Shown: positions 21,248-33,200 of the stretch, one piece after another
Numbering within the stretch: the first letter of the stretch is position 1
Layout: every line of letters starts with the position of its first letter
Source of the DNA: Lineus longissimus
Lineage: Eukaryota > Nemertea > Pilidiophora > Heteronemertea > Lineidae
DNA: 64,000 nucleotides
Direction of reading: 5' to 3'
Assembly (NCBI RefSeq): GCF_910592395.1
Contig: NC_088325.1
Location: 1,858,001-1,922,000, forward strand
Program-made: the position numbers and the translations under genes
The notes under the pieces: generated by a model
Told to the model about the DNA's origin: nothing
The model's input: only the letters and a program-made list of their open reading frames with translations
Database searches by the model: none

Positions 21248-24200
21248 CTACAGAAGTAAATACAGTTTTATTAGAGAGGCTAAGATCTGGAATTTGGGAT
21301 TCTCGTCACTCTACGCGAATAGCGATCAAGATCAAAACATCACTAGTGCATGGCAGGTTAATTTCAGATTGGTACATGTATGTCAAATGACTTTCCTCAA
21401 TGATTCATTACCCACCTCTATGAACCGTCAATGTTTGATAAAAATCTGAAAGATTATTTATCGAGTATTTCATCAGCTAGCTTCATGTGTTGATAGCTTC
21501 TGGGATATTAACTGTAGATCCTAATCATAGTGCGATCAAGAAACCAGTGTCGACAACTTTTTGCCCCCCCTTCAACTTTACCGAAATCTGTCGCCGTTTT
21601 ACCAACAGACCTGTATCCGAAGTAGCTTACCATAAAATAACAGCCAGAATGACGACTGGTATCGCCACAATGCCGGCTCCAACAAGACCGCCTACAGCTG
21701 CAGTAAAGAAAAAATCTTTGGATGTTATCTTCATCAGACTCAGCCTTTTTAGCCAGACAGCGTGCAGTATATATGAATGAATAGATTATCAGGACATGTT
21801 GAAATAAGAATCGACGTTTCTATGTTCGATCCGTCGAGCTTTTATTTGTCCATATTCGGCTAAAGTCAACCTGACTCACTTGGTCATCAACCACATCATT
21901 GAAGACCCTGCTCCTGTATACAACATCACCACCGTCTTCGACCACCATGTAATAATAATATGACTTATCGGCCTCTTGTTTAGGCACGGTGTGAGTCATG
22001 CAGTCGTCTGTGCCGGTCTGGCAGTATCAGATCTTAAAGCTGAACTGCATGCACAAAACCCGAGCACCTCATGCGGCAATAGTAAGAAATTCAAACGACC
22101 GAAAGGCCCTTCTGAATACGGCCTGAAACATGATAGACCTCCAATGCTTCGATGCGCTTGATTTCACAACCAGCAAGCCGTGGGACGATGCGGACCTTTG
22201 CAGAGAATTCTGGAAGGTAAAAATAAAAAGTTCCTCTCATCGGGACTCGAACTTGAGACCTCTCGTTTTATTTGCCAACACTCTTATCCTCAAGGCCACT
22301 TGGCAGCTTGAAATGCCTGTCGTTTTATTCGCCTTTATAGAATGTGCAAACATTTGTGTGTAATCTTTGTTCGACATCTTTGAACGGCTTCCAGTGGGCA
22401 ACTGCAGGAAGAAAGTCATTTTTTCTTTGCTGTGCGTGATTATGTATGCGGAGTCTACGTTTTCTCTCAGCAATGTTCACCTTTGTCTTGGTGTCTTCTT
22501 CTATTACATGTACTTGAGAAAATTTCTGGTTCATCTCTCAAAAATAAAGCATAATCGCCATTCATATAAGATTTATTTGCTTGCAGCAGTTCACAAGAAG
22601 GCCCCCTTGCTCAGACTGTTAGGGCGTTCGTATTCCGAGCACTAGTTCCCGGGTTCGAATCCCTGCAGAAGATTTTGATTTTTTTCTCTTCCATAATTCT
22701 CCGAGACTGTCCGCATCGTCCTGTGGCTTGCTGGTTTGTGAAATCAAGCGCATCGAAGCATTGGAGGTCTATCATGTTTCAGGCCGTATTCAGAAGGGCC
22801 TTTCGGTCGTTTGAATTTCTTACTATTGCCGCATGGGACGCTCTGGTTTTGTGCTTGCAGTTCAGCTTGAAGCCATGTATATTTTTCAGTCACTCGTTCC
22901 CAGCCTACGGTTACTTTTTTACCTATTCGATTCTTACCTATGAGGGACGTTTTGGGTTTCTCTGCAAATTGAAAATACAAACATGTTTGAAGGAATGGTT
23001 TAAACAATGGCCATGCATATGATGAGGATATGGGCAGGTCTAACGGAGAAATGAAATTGCCTACTTGTGTGGTAAGCCGCTGTTGACGGTACGTAACTTG
23101 GCGAAGTAGCGAAATCGAAATCAACCATACCCCTATCTCATTAGACGCCAAGGCGGTTGGGCGCATCTCAGCTTCTTGTCCTATTCAAAGACCGGCCGCA
23201 CTGCTGAGAGTAACGATTCATAGAAACCCTTGACGTCCATCAGAGGTATTCCTCAAAAGGTAAATAACGCAGCTCAGGTGTGAACTAAACAACTGAAGAG
23301 ATCGATTGTCTATAAAAGTCTGTAAAAGAGATCCACAAACCTTGTGTTTCCCCAGAAGCCACGTTGCTAAAGTTACTGGTGTGAGTCCCCGAGTGGGAGT
23401 TCCTGCTGCGCACCCGAAACATATACTCGACACTCGACTCAAGACCCATAATCTTATGATACACGGCTTTCTTGAGACCTTGATCAGTTATTCCTCCTTG
23501 GGGAACCTCGGGGGCAACATCCCAGTTGTCGGCAAACTTCTTGTATTGGACGTAAAATCTCTGTTCCGACCCGCCATTGATTTCTGAGATCCATTTGAGC
23601 GTTGCTGCTACGGCAGTTGAATTGACAACTTCGAGTTTGCTGGGTGCAGAAGGTGGACCTAAAATGAAGAAACAGTTGTGATATATAGTTATGAGATGAA
23701 TGTGCAAATTTGGTCTTTCAACGTCTCAGTGTTGGAATCACGAACTACATGTACATAAGTTTGGAATTGACGTCAATATTTCCTATGACTGGTGTCACTT
23801 TCTGACAGCATAGACACATATACAGCCTTAAAACACAACCACAGGTGAATGGTACATGATGCGTTGTATTGACCTTCTAACATGTCCAAATACCTTGGGG
23901 GGGGGGGGATTTTACCCTAAAATGTCATTTGGCACCCAAACGGTTAACAGGCAACGACCACGACTGTGTCGGATTTAAGGAATCAATACCGAGCTGGAGG
24001 TGCTTGGTTGTATAATTGCTTCTGGTTCATTCGAGTAGGTAATGAACGGTTGTGATTAAGGAATTGAACCCGAGGCGGAGGACCTTGGTTGAGTTACCAA
24101 GACACTCGAGGGTGGAGCTAAAATACAGTCCAAACCCGAGCCGACAGGCGAGGGTTTGGACTGTATTTTAGCTCCACCCTCGAGTGTCTTGGTAACTCAA

Positions 24201-27200
24201 CCAAGGTCCTCCGCCTCGGGTTCAATTCCTTAAACAAAGTGACAGACCAGTGAAGAACAGTCAATTTGCAAAGTGTCAATGGCGAGTTGTCCATGTTGTC
24301 AGGCGAGTTTTACACCTGTTTTTGGTCAACTCAACAACTTTTCTTATTCAAGTAATTTGATACTTCCACCAGTGTTGTTGTCTGAGCTGCCTGTTCTATT
24401 TTCAAGCAACATGTTGTCACTCCAGGTGCAGCACCATCCACTTTCTGACCAGTGTTTTCAACAGCATTGAGGGGAAAACAAGCATTTCTACATTCTGGGT
24501 GGGTTGTAATGTAAAAACTTGACCTAGGTCTATATTGTAAATTAATTTGGGGCGTATTTTTGTACAAGTTGGAAATTTTTATGGCGTTTGCATTTTAGGT
24601 TTGGTGTATAAAACAGGCACTCGAATTGTGAAATATGCTGTAACCCAACCTTTAGCGCCCTCCTTGCTAAAGAGAGGCCAGTAAACGAGTAATTTTGATC
24701 TGGACTCTCTTTCCCACTGAATCTTTAGGAAGTGTTGTGGAGAATTCATGTTTAGTCTGGACGACACAGCAAGTTTAGTTCTCCAAGTAGCTCCACCCGA
24801 CATCTGGTGTTATCATATCTTGCTGAAGAAAAATTGTTAATGTGGTTGTGGCTTAAGCCATACCACGGGTAACTTTACTAATACTAGTATTAAATAATCT
24901 CGTGTAATTGGTTTTAGGCGGTAATTTGACGTAAATGTGTTGGCTTCAAAATTAAAAGAATCCGGCGGAATTTTATACCTAGTGTGGGAACCATTCGGAC
25001 TCTGCAAGCGCGTCTACGCTGCTCCGCCCACGAGCCGGACGCTCGCGTCACCCCTATTTGTACAATAGTTTGACCAATCATTACCTTTCTTACATCTTAA
25101 TGTATTGTGATAGTTTTGTATCGGTCATGTTTTAGATCAGTTAAAATAAAGTTATCTAGCACAGAGCAGATTGGCCTCGAACTCCTTCTCTCTCACTATT
25201 CGATGCACGTAGTCACACGATTAGATTCTTCTGGAACCCCATTCCTACCAAGGGCTTCAGAATTGACTATTAAGGTGGCCATTGAAACACACCCATCTCC
25301 GTTGGGAAACCACTAACAACAGATGATACAACTTACCTGGTTTGAAAAGCTTAAATTTGAAATTCACTTGAAATCTGCTCGTTTTTACAGAGCACGTATA
25401 GTTCCCATAATCGGAGGATTTGACGTGTTCGATGACCAACTTGCTCGACGTCGGGCCGGATATGATTTCATATTCGGACGATGAGTTCGAAAGGATGTTG
25501 TCATCTTTGGACCAGGTGTAACCAGTTGTTGCCGGAGTCGGGTTGGCGATGATGAACAGTTCAAACGATGCCTCTTTGCCTATCTCAACCACCACGTTAT
25601 ACGTTATGTTGGCCTCTGGGTCTATTCTAGGAGAAACTGTGGGTGAAAAGGAAGTATTCAGTGGCCAATGCATAATGCAAGATTTTGGCAACTGATGAAA
25701 ACTGTTAAGTTCTTTTCAGTCCTTCGCCATAACCTCTGTGAATTCCTTCTGCTCCTTCTCTGTAAACCCTTCACAGACGTTATACTATGTTTCAACCTCT
25801 TTAATTACAAAGTAATAATTTTAAGTGATTTGTTGTCAGACAGATGAGCTAATGAAAAGTTGTAACGGTATTCAAAATGATCACAAATATATGGAAAGGA
25901 ATTTCATAAGGATTTTCAGTTTGGATAAAAGATTTAGTCAAATATCTCAGTAGATATATTATAAAGAATGCAGAACCAAACTTACAATGCACAGTCAGGA
26001 CTGCCGATGCCTGTCCCATCCCACCAAGATTCCAAGCCTTACACGAGTACGTCCCACTCCTGTCGTATGGTATGCGAACGAACTCGAAAAGCTTCCCATT
26101 CTGCGTGCTGGTCTCGGAGTCTTGGATAACCTGTTCCGCAGTGGAGCCGCTCTTCTTCCAGAGCCACTGGTACCGCTCGATGTGCTCCGGGTAGCCTCCG
26201 CTGGTAGCACATTCAAACCGCACGGATTCATGTTCATTCACAGTTGTCTTACTGATTTTGACTTGAACGTTGGGCGGAACTGAAATCAGAAGGTGTTACT
26301 TATTAATCTCAGGAAAAAACCTAAGAGATTGGTGTAGCATGTTAAAGCAAAGCTCTAGAGAGTTGGTTTTAAATAGAAATCCAACCCATTTTGGCCAAAT
26401 AATTAGGTATTCGAAGTTTGCACAAAGGTGGAAGGCTGTTTGGCGAAGATTACACTTCAAATATTTGAAAAGTGTTTATGAAACTGACCAGTGGTAATGA
26501 CTACATGTATAATCTGATATTTCGAGGGAGATATTTGTAGTTGAAAATATGCCGGCTCATGATCGAGAAGTACACAGGCAGAATTGTCCATGCATGGATG
26601 GATGCACTGATGGCCCATGCACTACCTATTGTTGGGAATTCAATCATCGGCACACTGCCGTTTGTTCCCTTAAAATTGACCATATGCAGTAAAGTATAAA
26701 CCCATCGGAGTAGCAGTCCAGTCACCAAGTCTAACAGTGGATATATGATGGGGATTCATCATCATCTATCCATGGTTGGGCCTATGGATGGAACGTTGAT
26801 AATCAATCGCCGTCATAGATCTATGGATGAACACTTTTTCTGTGTAGTTGGTTTTCATTAGTGAAGTATCTGGCACATCTAGAATTCAAGACAGATTACA
26901 TTGTATTTTGTATCACCCGATTCTTTTTCAACAAGTCGTGCCATATGAAACTTTGAACTCAACGCCCCCCCCCCCCCCCCAGTAAATCTACAAGATCCCC
27001 CTCGAAATTAAAACTTGGATGGTGGCTTCTTCGAAGCTGTACCAACAGGCGCACCCTTGTTTCTTCCCACTGACAAGGCTTATTATAAACCGCGAGATGC
27101 GGAATGCGAAATCGCGAGATGCCAACCTCGGTTGGAGCACACCCGTCACAGAATGTATTGCAAATATTAAACCTGAAAAGACGAACATTCATGAGACCCA

Positions 27201-30200
27201 GGCTATAGCGGGGAGCTATCTCATCCATGGTAATCTCTCACAAACCAATTATGTTCTTGTCTTTTCTTTTCTGTTGATATTTAACTGAGATTCCATACTT
27301 GGCGTGAAGCTACTCTCTTAATTGAGGGCCTGAGATGTGTTTAGTCTGTCACGTGCAGACTCATGCATTACATTTGTGAGTCTGCCTCACGATTGGCTCA
27401 TAGTGGCTTCACACTGGCAACCAATCGGGAGCTAATTCGTAAGGGACAACGTATATTACAGAGTTAGTCGTCGATTTTTTATAATGAAATTTCTTATTGA
27501 AATAAGCAGCACGCGCATAACAAGGATCAAAGTCGTGTAATTTATGAAGTAAACAGAAAACTTATAGGACAAACTAACAGTTAGCATTTCTTTCGCGTCG
27601 TATAGAAAATTTAAAACATATGAGTATATTCCGAGGCGACGATTGTGCCACGACAGAATCATGTTGCGAATAACACAAATTAAATCGTTCAGAATTAAGC
27701 CCACGGCAATGGCCGCTTTAGCGCCACTGACGTTGGTTCCTAATGGTATTAGGCTAGAATGTACCCCGCCCCCGAGCCGGACGCTCGCGTCACCCCTATT
27801 TGTACAATAGTTTGACCAATCATTACCTTTCTTACATCGTAATGTATTGTGATAGTTTTGTATCTGTCATGTTTTAGTTCAGTTCAAATAAAGTTATCTA
27901 GCACAGAGCAGATTGGCCTCGAACTCCTTCTCTCTAACTATTCGATACATGAAGCCACACTATGAGATTCTTCTGGAACCCCATTCCTACCAAGGGATTC
28001 AGAATTGACTATTAAGGTGGCCATTGAAATAGACCCATCTCCGTTGGGAAACCACTAACAACAGATGATACAACTTACCTGGTTTGAAAAGCTTAAATTT
28101 GAAAACCTTCGCTTGAAATCCGCTCGTTTTCACAGAGCACGTATAGTTCCCATAATCGGAGGATTTGACGTGTTCGATGGCCAACTTGCTCGACGTCGGC
28201 CCGGAAATGATTTCATATTCGGACGATGAGTTCGAAAGGATGTTGTCATCTTTGGACCAGGTGTAACCAGTTGTTGCCGGAGTCGGGTTGGCGATGATGA
28301 ACAGTTCAAACGATGCCTCTTTGCCTATCTCACCCACCACGTCATACGTCGAGCTGGCCTCTGGGTCTATTCTAGGAGAAACTGTGGGTGAAAAGGAAGT
28401 GTTCAGTGGCAAATGCATAATGCAGTGTGCACTGCATCGGGGAAAGATTTTGTAAACGGATAAAAACTGTTAAGTTCTTTTCAGTCCTTCGCCAGGACCT
28501 GCTGAGTATCTCAGCAGATATATTACAAAGAATGCAGAACCAAACTTACAATGCACAGTCAGGACTGCCGATGCCTGTCCCATCCCACCAAGATTCCAAG
28601 CCTTACACGAGTACGTCCCACTCCTGTCGTATGGTATGCGAACGAACTCGAAAAGCTTCCCATTCTGCGTGCTGGTCTCGGAGTCTTGGATAACCTGTTC
28701 CGCAGTGGAGCCGCTCTTCTTCCAGAGCCACTGGTACCGCTCGATGTGCTCCGGGTAGCCTCCGCTGGTAGCACATTCAAACCGCACGGATTCATGTTCA
28801 TTCACAGTTGTCTTACTGATTTTGACTTGAACGTTGGGCGGAACTGAAATCAGAAGGTGTTACTGATTAATCTCAGGAAAACCTAAGAGATTGGTGTAGC
28901 ATGTTAAAGCAAAGCTCTAGAGAGTTGGTTTTAAATAGAAATCCAACCCATTTTGGCCAAATAATTAGGTATTCGAAGTTTGCACAAAGGTGGAAGGCTG
29001 TTTGGCGAAGATTACACTTCAAATATTTGAAAAGTGTTTATGAAACTGACCAGTGGTAATGACTACATGTATAATCTGATATTTCGAGGGAGATATTTGT
29101 AGTTGAAAATATGCCGGCTCATGATCGAGAAGTACACAGGCAGAATTGTCCATGCATGGATGGATGCACTGATGGCCCATGCACTACCTATTGTTGGGAA
29201 TTCAATCATCGGCACACTGCCGTTGGTTCCCTTAAAATTGACCATATGCAGTAAAGTATAAACCCATCGGAGTAGCAGTCCAGTCACCAAGTCTAACAGT
29301 GGATATATGATGGGGATTCATCATCATCTATCCATGGTTGGGCCTATGGATGGAACGTTGATAATCAATCGCCGTCATAGATCTATGGATGAACACTTTT
29401 TCTGTGTAGTTGGTTTTCATTAGTGAAGTATCTGGCACATCTAGAATTCAAGACAGATTACATTGTATTTTGTATCACCCGATTCTTTTTCAACAAGTCG
29501 TGCCATATGAAACTTTGAACTCAACGACCCCCCCCCCCCCCCCCAGTAAATCTACAAGATCCCCCTCGAAATTAAAACTTGGATGGTGGCTTCTTCGAAG
29601 CTGTACCAACAGGCGCACCCTTGTTTCTTCCCACTGACAAGGCTTATTATAAACCGCGAGATGCGGAATGCGAAATCGCGAGATGCCAACCTCGGTTGGA
29701 GCACACCCGTCACAGAATGTATTGCAAATATTAAACCTGAAAAGACGAACATTCATGAGACCCAGGCTATAGCGGGGAGCTATCTCATCCATGGTAATCT
29801 CTCACAAACCAATTATGTTCTTGTCTTTTCTTTTCTGTTGATATTTAACTGAGATTCCATACTTGGCGTGAAGCTACTCTCTTAATTGATGGCCTGAGAT
29901 GTGTTTAGTCTGTCACGTGCAGACTCATGCATTACATTTGTGAGTCTGCCTCACGATTGGCTCATAGTGGCTTCACACTGGCAACCAATCGGGAGCTAAT
30001 TCGTAAGGGACAACGTATATTACAGAGTTAGTCGTCGATTTTTTATAATGAAATTTCTTATTGAAATAAGCAGCACGCGCATAACAAGGATCAAAGTCGT
30101 GTAATTTATGAAGTAAACAGAAAACTTATAGGACAAACTAACAGTTAGCATTTCTTTCGCGTCGTATAGAAAATTTAAAACATATGAGTATATTCCGAGG

Positions 30201-33200
30201 CGACGATTGTGCCACGACAGAATCATGTTGCGAATAACACAAATTAAATCGTTCAGAATTAAGCCCACGGCAATGGCCGCTTTAGCGCCACTGACGTTGG
30301 TTCCTAATGGTATTAGGCTAGAATGTACCCCGCCCCCGAGCCGGACGCTCGCGTCACCCCTATTTGTACAATAGTTTGACCAATCATTACCTTTCTTACA
30401 TCGTAATGTATTGTGATAGTTTTGTATCTGTCATGTTTTAGTTCAGTTCAAATAAAGTTATCTAGCACAGAGCAGATTGGCCTCGAACTCCTTCTCTCTA
30501 ACTATTCGATACATGAAGCCACACTATGAGATTCTTCTGGAACCCCATTCCTACCAAGGGATTCAGAATTGACTATTAAGGTGGCCATTGAAATAGACCC
30601 ATCTCCGTTGGGAAACCACTAACAACAGATGATACAACTTACCTGGTTTGAAAAGCTTAAATTTGAAAACCTTCGCTTGAAATCCGCTCGTTTTCACAGA
30701 GCACGTATAGTTCCCATAATCGGAGGATTTGACGTGTTCGATGGCCAACTTGCTCGACGTCGGCCCGGAAATGATTTCATATTCGGACGATGAGTTCGAA
30801 AGGATGTTGTCATCTTTGGACCAGGTGTAACCAGTTGTTGCCGGAGTCGGGTTGGCGATGATGAACAGTTCAAACGATGCCTCCTTGCCCATCTCACCCA
30901 CCACGTCATACGTCATGTTGGCCTCTTGGTCTATTCTAGGAGAAACTGTGGGTGAAAAGGAAGTGTTCAGTGGCCAAGGCATAATGCAGTGTGCACTGCA
31001 TCAGGGACAGACTTTGTCAACTGATGAAAACTGTTAATTTCTTTTCAGTCCTTCGCCAGGACCTCTGTGAATTCCTTCTGCTCCTTCTCTGTAAACCCTT
31101 CACAGACATTATACTATGTTTCCACCTATTTAATTACAAAGCAATAATTTTAAGTGGTTTGTTATCAGACAGATGAGCTAATGAATAGTTGTAACGGTAT
31201 TCAAAATGATCACAAATATATCGAAAGGAATTTTATAAGGATTTTCAGTTTGATTAGAAGATTCAGTTAAATATCTCAGCAGATATATTACAAAGAATGC
31301 AGAACCAAACTTACAATGCACAGTCAGGACTACCCATGCCTGTCCCATCCCACCAAGATTCCAAGCCTTACACGAGTACGTCCCACTCATATCGTATGGT
31401 ATGCGCACGAACTCGAAAAGCTTCCCATTCTGCGTGCTGGTCTCGGAGTCTTGGATAACCTGTTCCACAGTGGAGCCGCTCTTCATCCAAAGCCACTGGT
31501 GCCGCTCGATGTGCTCCGGATAGCCTCCGCTGGTAGCACATTCAAACCGCACGGATTCATGTTCATTCACAGTTGTCTTACTGATTTTGACTTCAACATC
31601 AGGCGGAACTGAAAACAAAAGGTATTACTGATTAATCTAAGGAAAACCTAAGAGATTGGTGTAGCATGCTAAAACAAAGCTCTAGAGAGTTGGTTTTAAA
31701 TAGAAATCCATCCCATTTTGGCCAAATAATTAGGTATTTGAAGTTTGCATGGTGGAAGACTGTTTGGCGAAGATTGCACTTCAAAGAAGTGTTTGAACTG
31801 ACCAGTGGTAATTACTACATGTATAGTCTGATATTTTGAGGGAGATACATGTATTTGTAGTTGAAAATATGCCGGCTCATGATCGAGAGGTACGCAGGCA
31901 AAATTGTCCATGCATGGATCATTGATGGGCCCATGGGTGGATGCACTGATGGCCCATGCACCACCTATTGTTGGAAATTCCATCATAGGCCCACTGCCGT
32001 TGGTTCCCTTAAAAATGACCATATGCAGTAAAGTATAAACCCATCGGAGTAGCAGTCCAGTCACCAAGTCTGACAGTGGATATATGATGGGGATTCTCCA
32101 TCATTTATCCATGGTTGGGCCTATGGATGGAACGATGATAATCAATCGCCATCATAGATCAATGGATGAACACTTTTTCTTGTGTAGTTGGTTTTCATTT
32201 GCGTATCTGGTGCATCTAGAATTCAAGACAGATTAGATTGTATTTTGTATCACCCGATTCTTTTTCAACAAGTCGTGCCATATGAAACTTTAAACTCAAC
32301 GCCCCCCCCCCCCCCCTGTAAATCTACAAGATCCTCCTCGAAATTAAAACTTAGATGGTGGCTTCTTTGAAGCTGTACCAACCGGCGCACCCTTGTTTCT
32401 ACCCACTGACAAGGCTTATTATAAACCGCGAGATGCGGAATGCGAAATCGCGAGATGCCAACCTCAGTGGGAGAACCACCCGCCACAGAATGTGTTGCAA
32501 ATATTAAACCTGAAAAGACGAACATTCATGAGACCGAGGCTATAGCGGGGAGCTATCTTATCCATGGTAGTCTGTCAAAAACCAATTATTTTTCTTGTCG
32601 ATTCTTTTCTGTTGATTATTAAATGAGGTTCCATACTTGGCGTGAAGCTACTCTCTTAATTGAGTGTCTGAGATGTGTTTAGTCTGTCACGTGCAGACTC
32701 ATGCATTATACATTTGTGAGTCTGCCTCACGATTGGCTCATAGTGGCTACACACTGGCAACCAATCGGGAGCTAATTCGTAAGGGACAACGTATATTACA
32801 GAGTTAGTCGTCGATTTTTATCATGAAATTTGTTATTGAAATAAGCAGCACGTGCATAACAAGAATCAAATTCGTGTAATTTATGAATGAAACAGAAAAC
32901 TTATAGGACAAACTAACAGTTAGCATTTCTTTCGCATCGTATAGAACATTTAAAACGTATGAATATATTCCTGTTGCGAATAACACAAAGAAAATCGTTT
33001 AGAATTAGGCCCACGGCATTGGCCGCTTAAGCGCCACTGACGTTGGTACCTAATAGTATTAGGCTAGGATGTGTTATGATTTTTACGGGTATCGAAAAAC
33101 GGTGAACACATAGATTGAAAGAACATTGGAAATCCCCGCGAGTGTGGCTTTACAAACAGCTTTTGGCCAATGTTCATACGATAAAGTAAAAAAAACACCA

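Larger units (their letters stand above)
22038..22867. mobile_element. 830-bp inverted-repeat element in FN3-2 of gene B
   Basis: The ends AGCTGAACTGC and GCAGTTCAGCT open inverted repeats of about 180 bp. The element is flanked by TTAA (22034-22037) on the left and TGAA on the right; the gene D copy has TTAA on both sides. There is no transposase frame, so it is a non-autonomous element with TTAA target preference. A piggyBac-type mobiliser is possible but the terminal bases are not typical. Confidence 0.8.
21880..22961 (-). pseudogene. Gene B FN3-2 exon, disrupted
   Basis: Homologous to the intact gene C exon 43113-43397. It begins EKPKTSLIGKNRIGKK and is interrupted after VTEKYTWL by an 830-bp element, within which the frame soon stops. 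Beyond the element a 27-bp (9-codon) deletion removes ...TYVTFVVD..., and the region before GTGAGT is 10 bases shorter, changing the exon end from phase 1 to phase 0. Three independent lesions make the exon unusable as a normal FN3 domain. Confidence 0.85.
25960..30994. repeat. 2564-bp tandem duplication of an Ig1-Ig2 module
   Basis: Two units (about 25.96-28.43 and 28.52-30.99 kb) align with a constant offset of 2564 bp through exons and intron with very few differences. It is the most recent internal duplication in the window. Both units carry a poly-C run of slightly different composition (26966-26980 and 29528-29544). Confidence 0.9.

Noticed and set aside
22601-22667. Functional tRNA gene
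   Set aside because: The B box is good but acceptor-stem pairing fails and the segment lies within a transposable element. Kept only as a tRNA-like remnant.
23898-23909. G and C homopolymer runs (also near 26966, 29528, 32303, 42787 and 44159) as regulatory sites
   Set aside because: Simple homopolymer variation between duplicated copies; nothing else marks them as functional.
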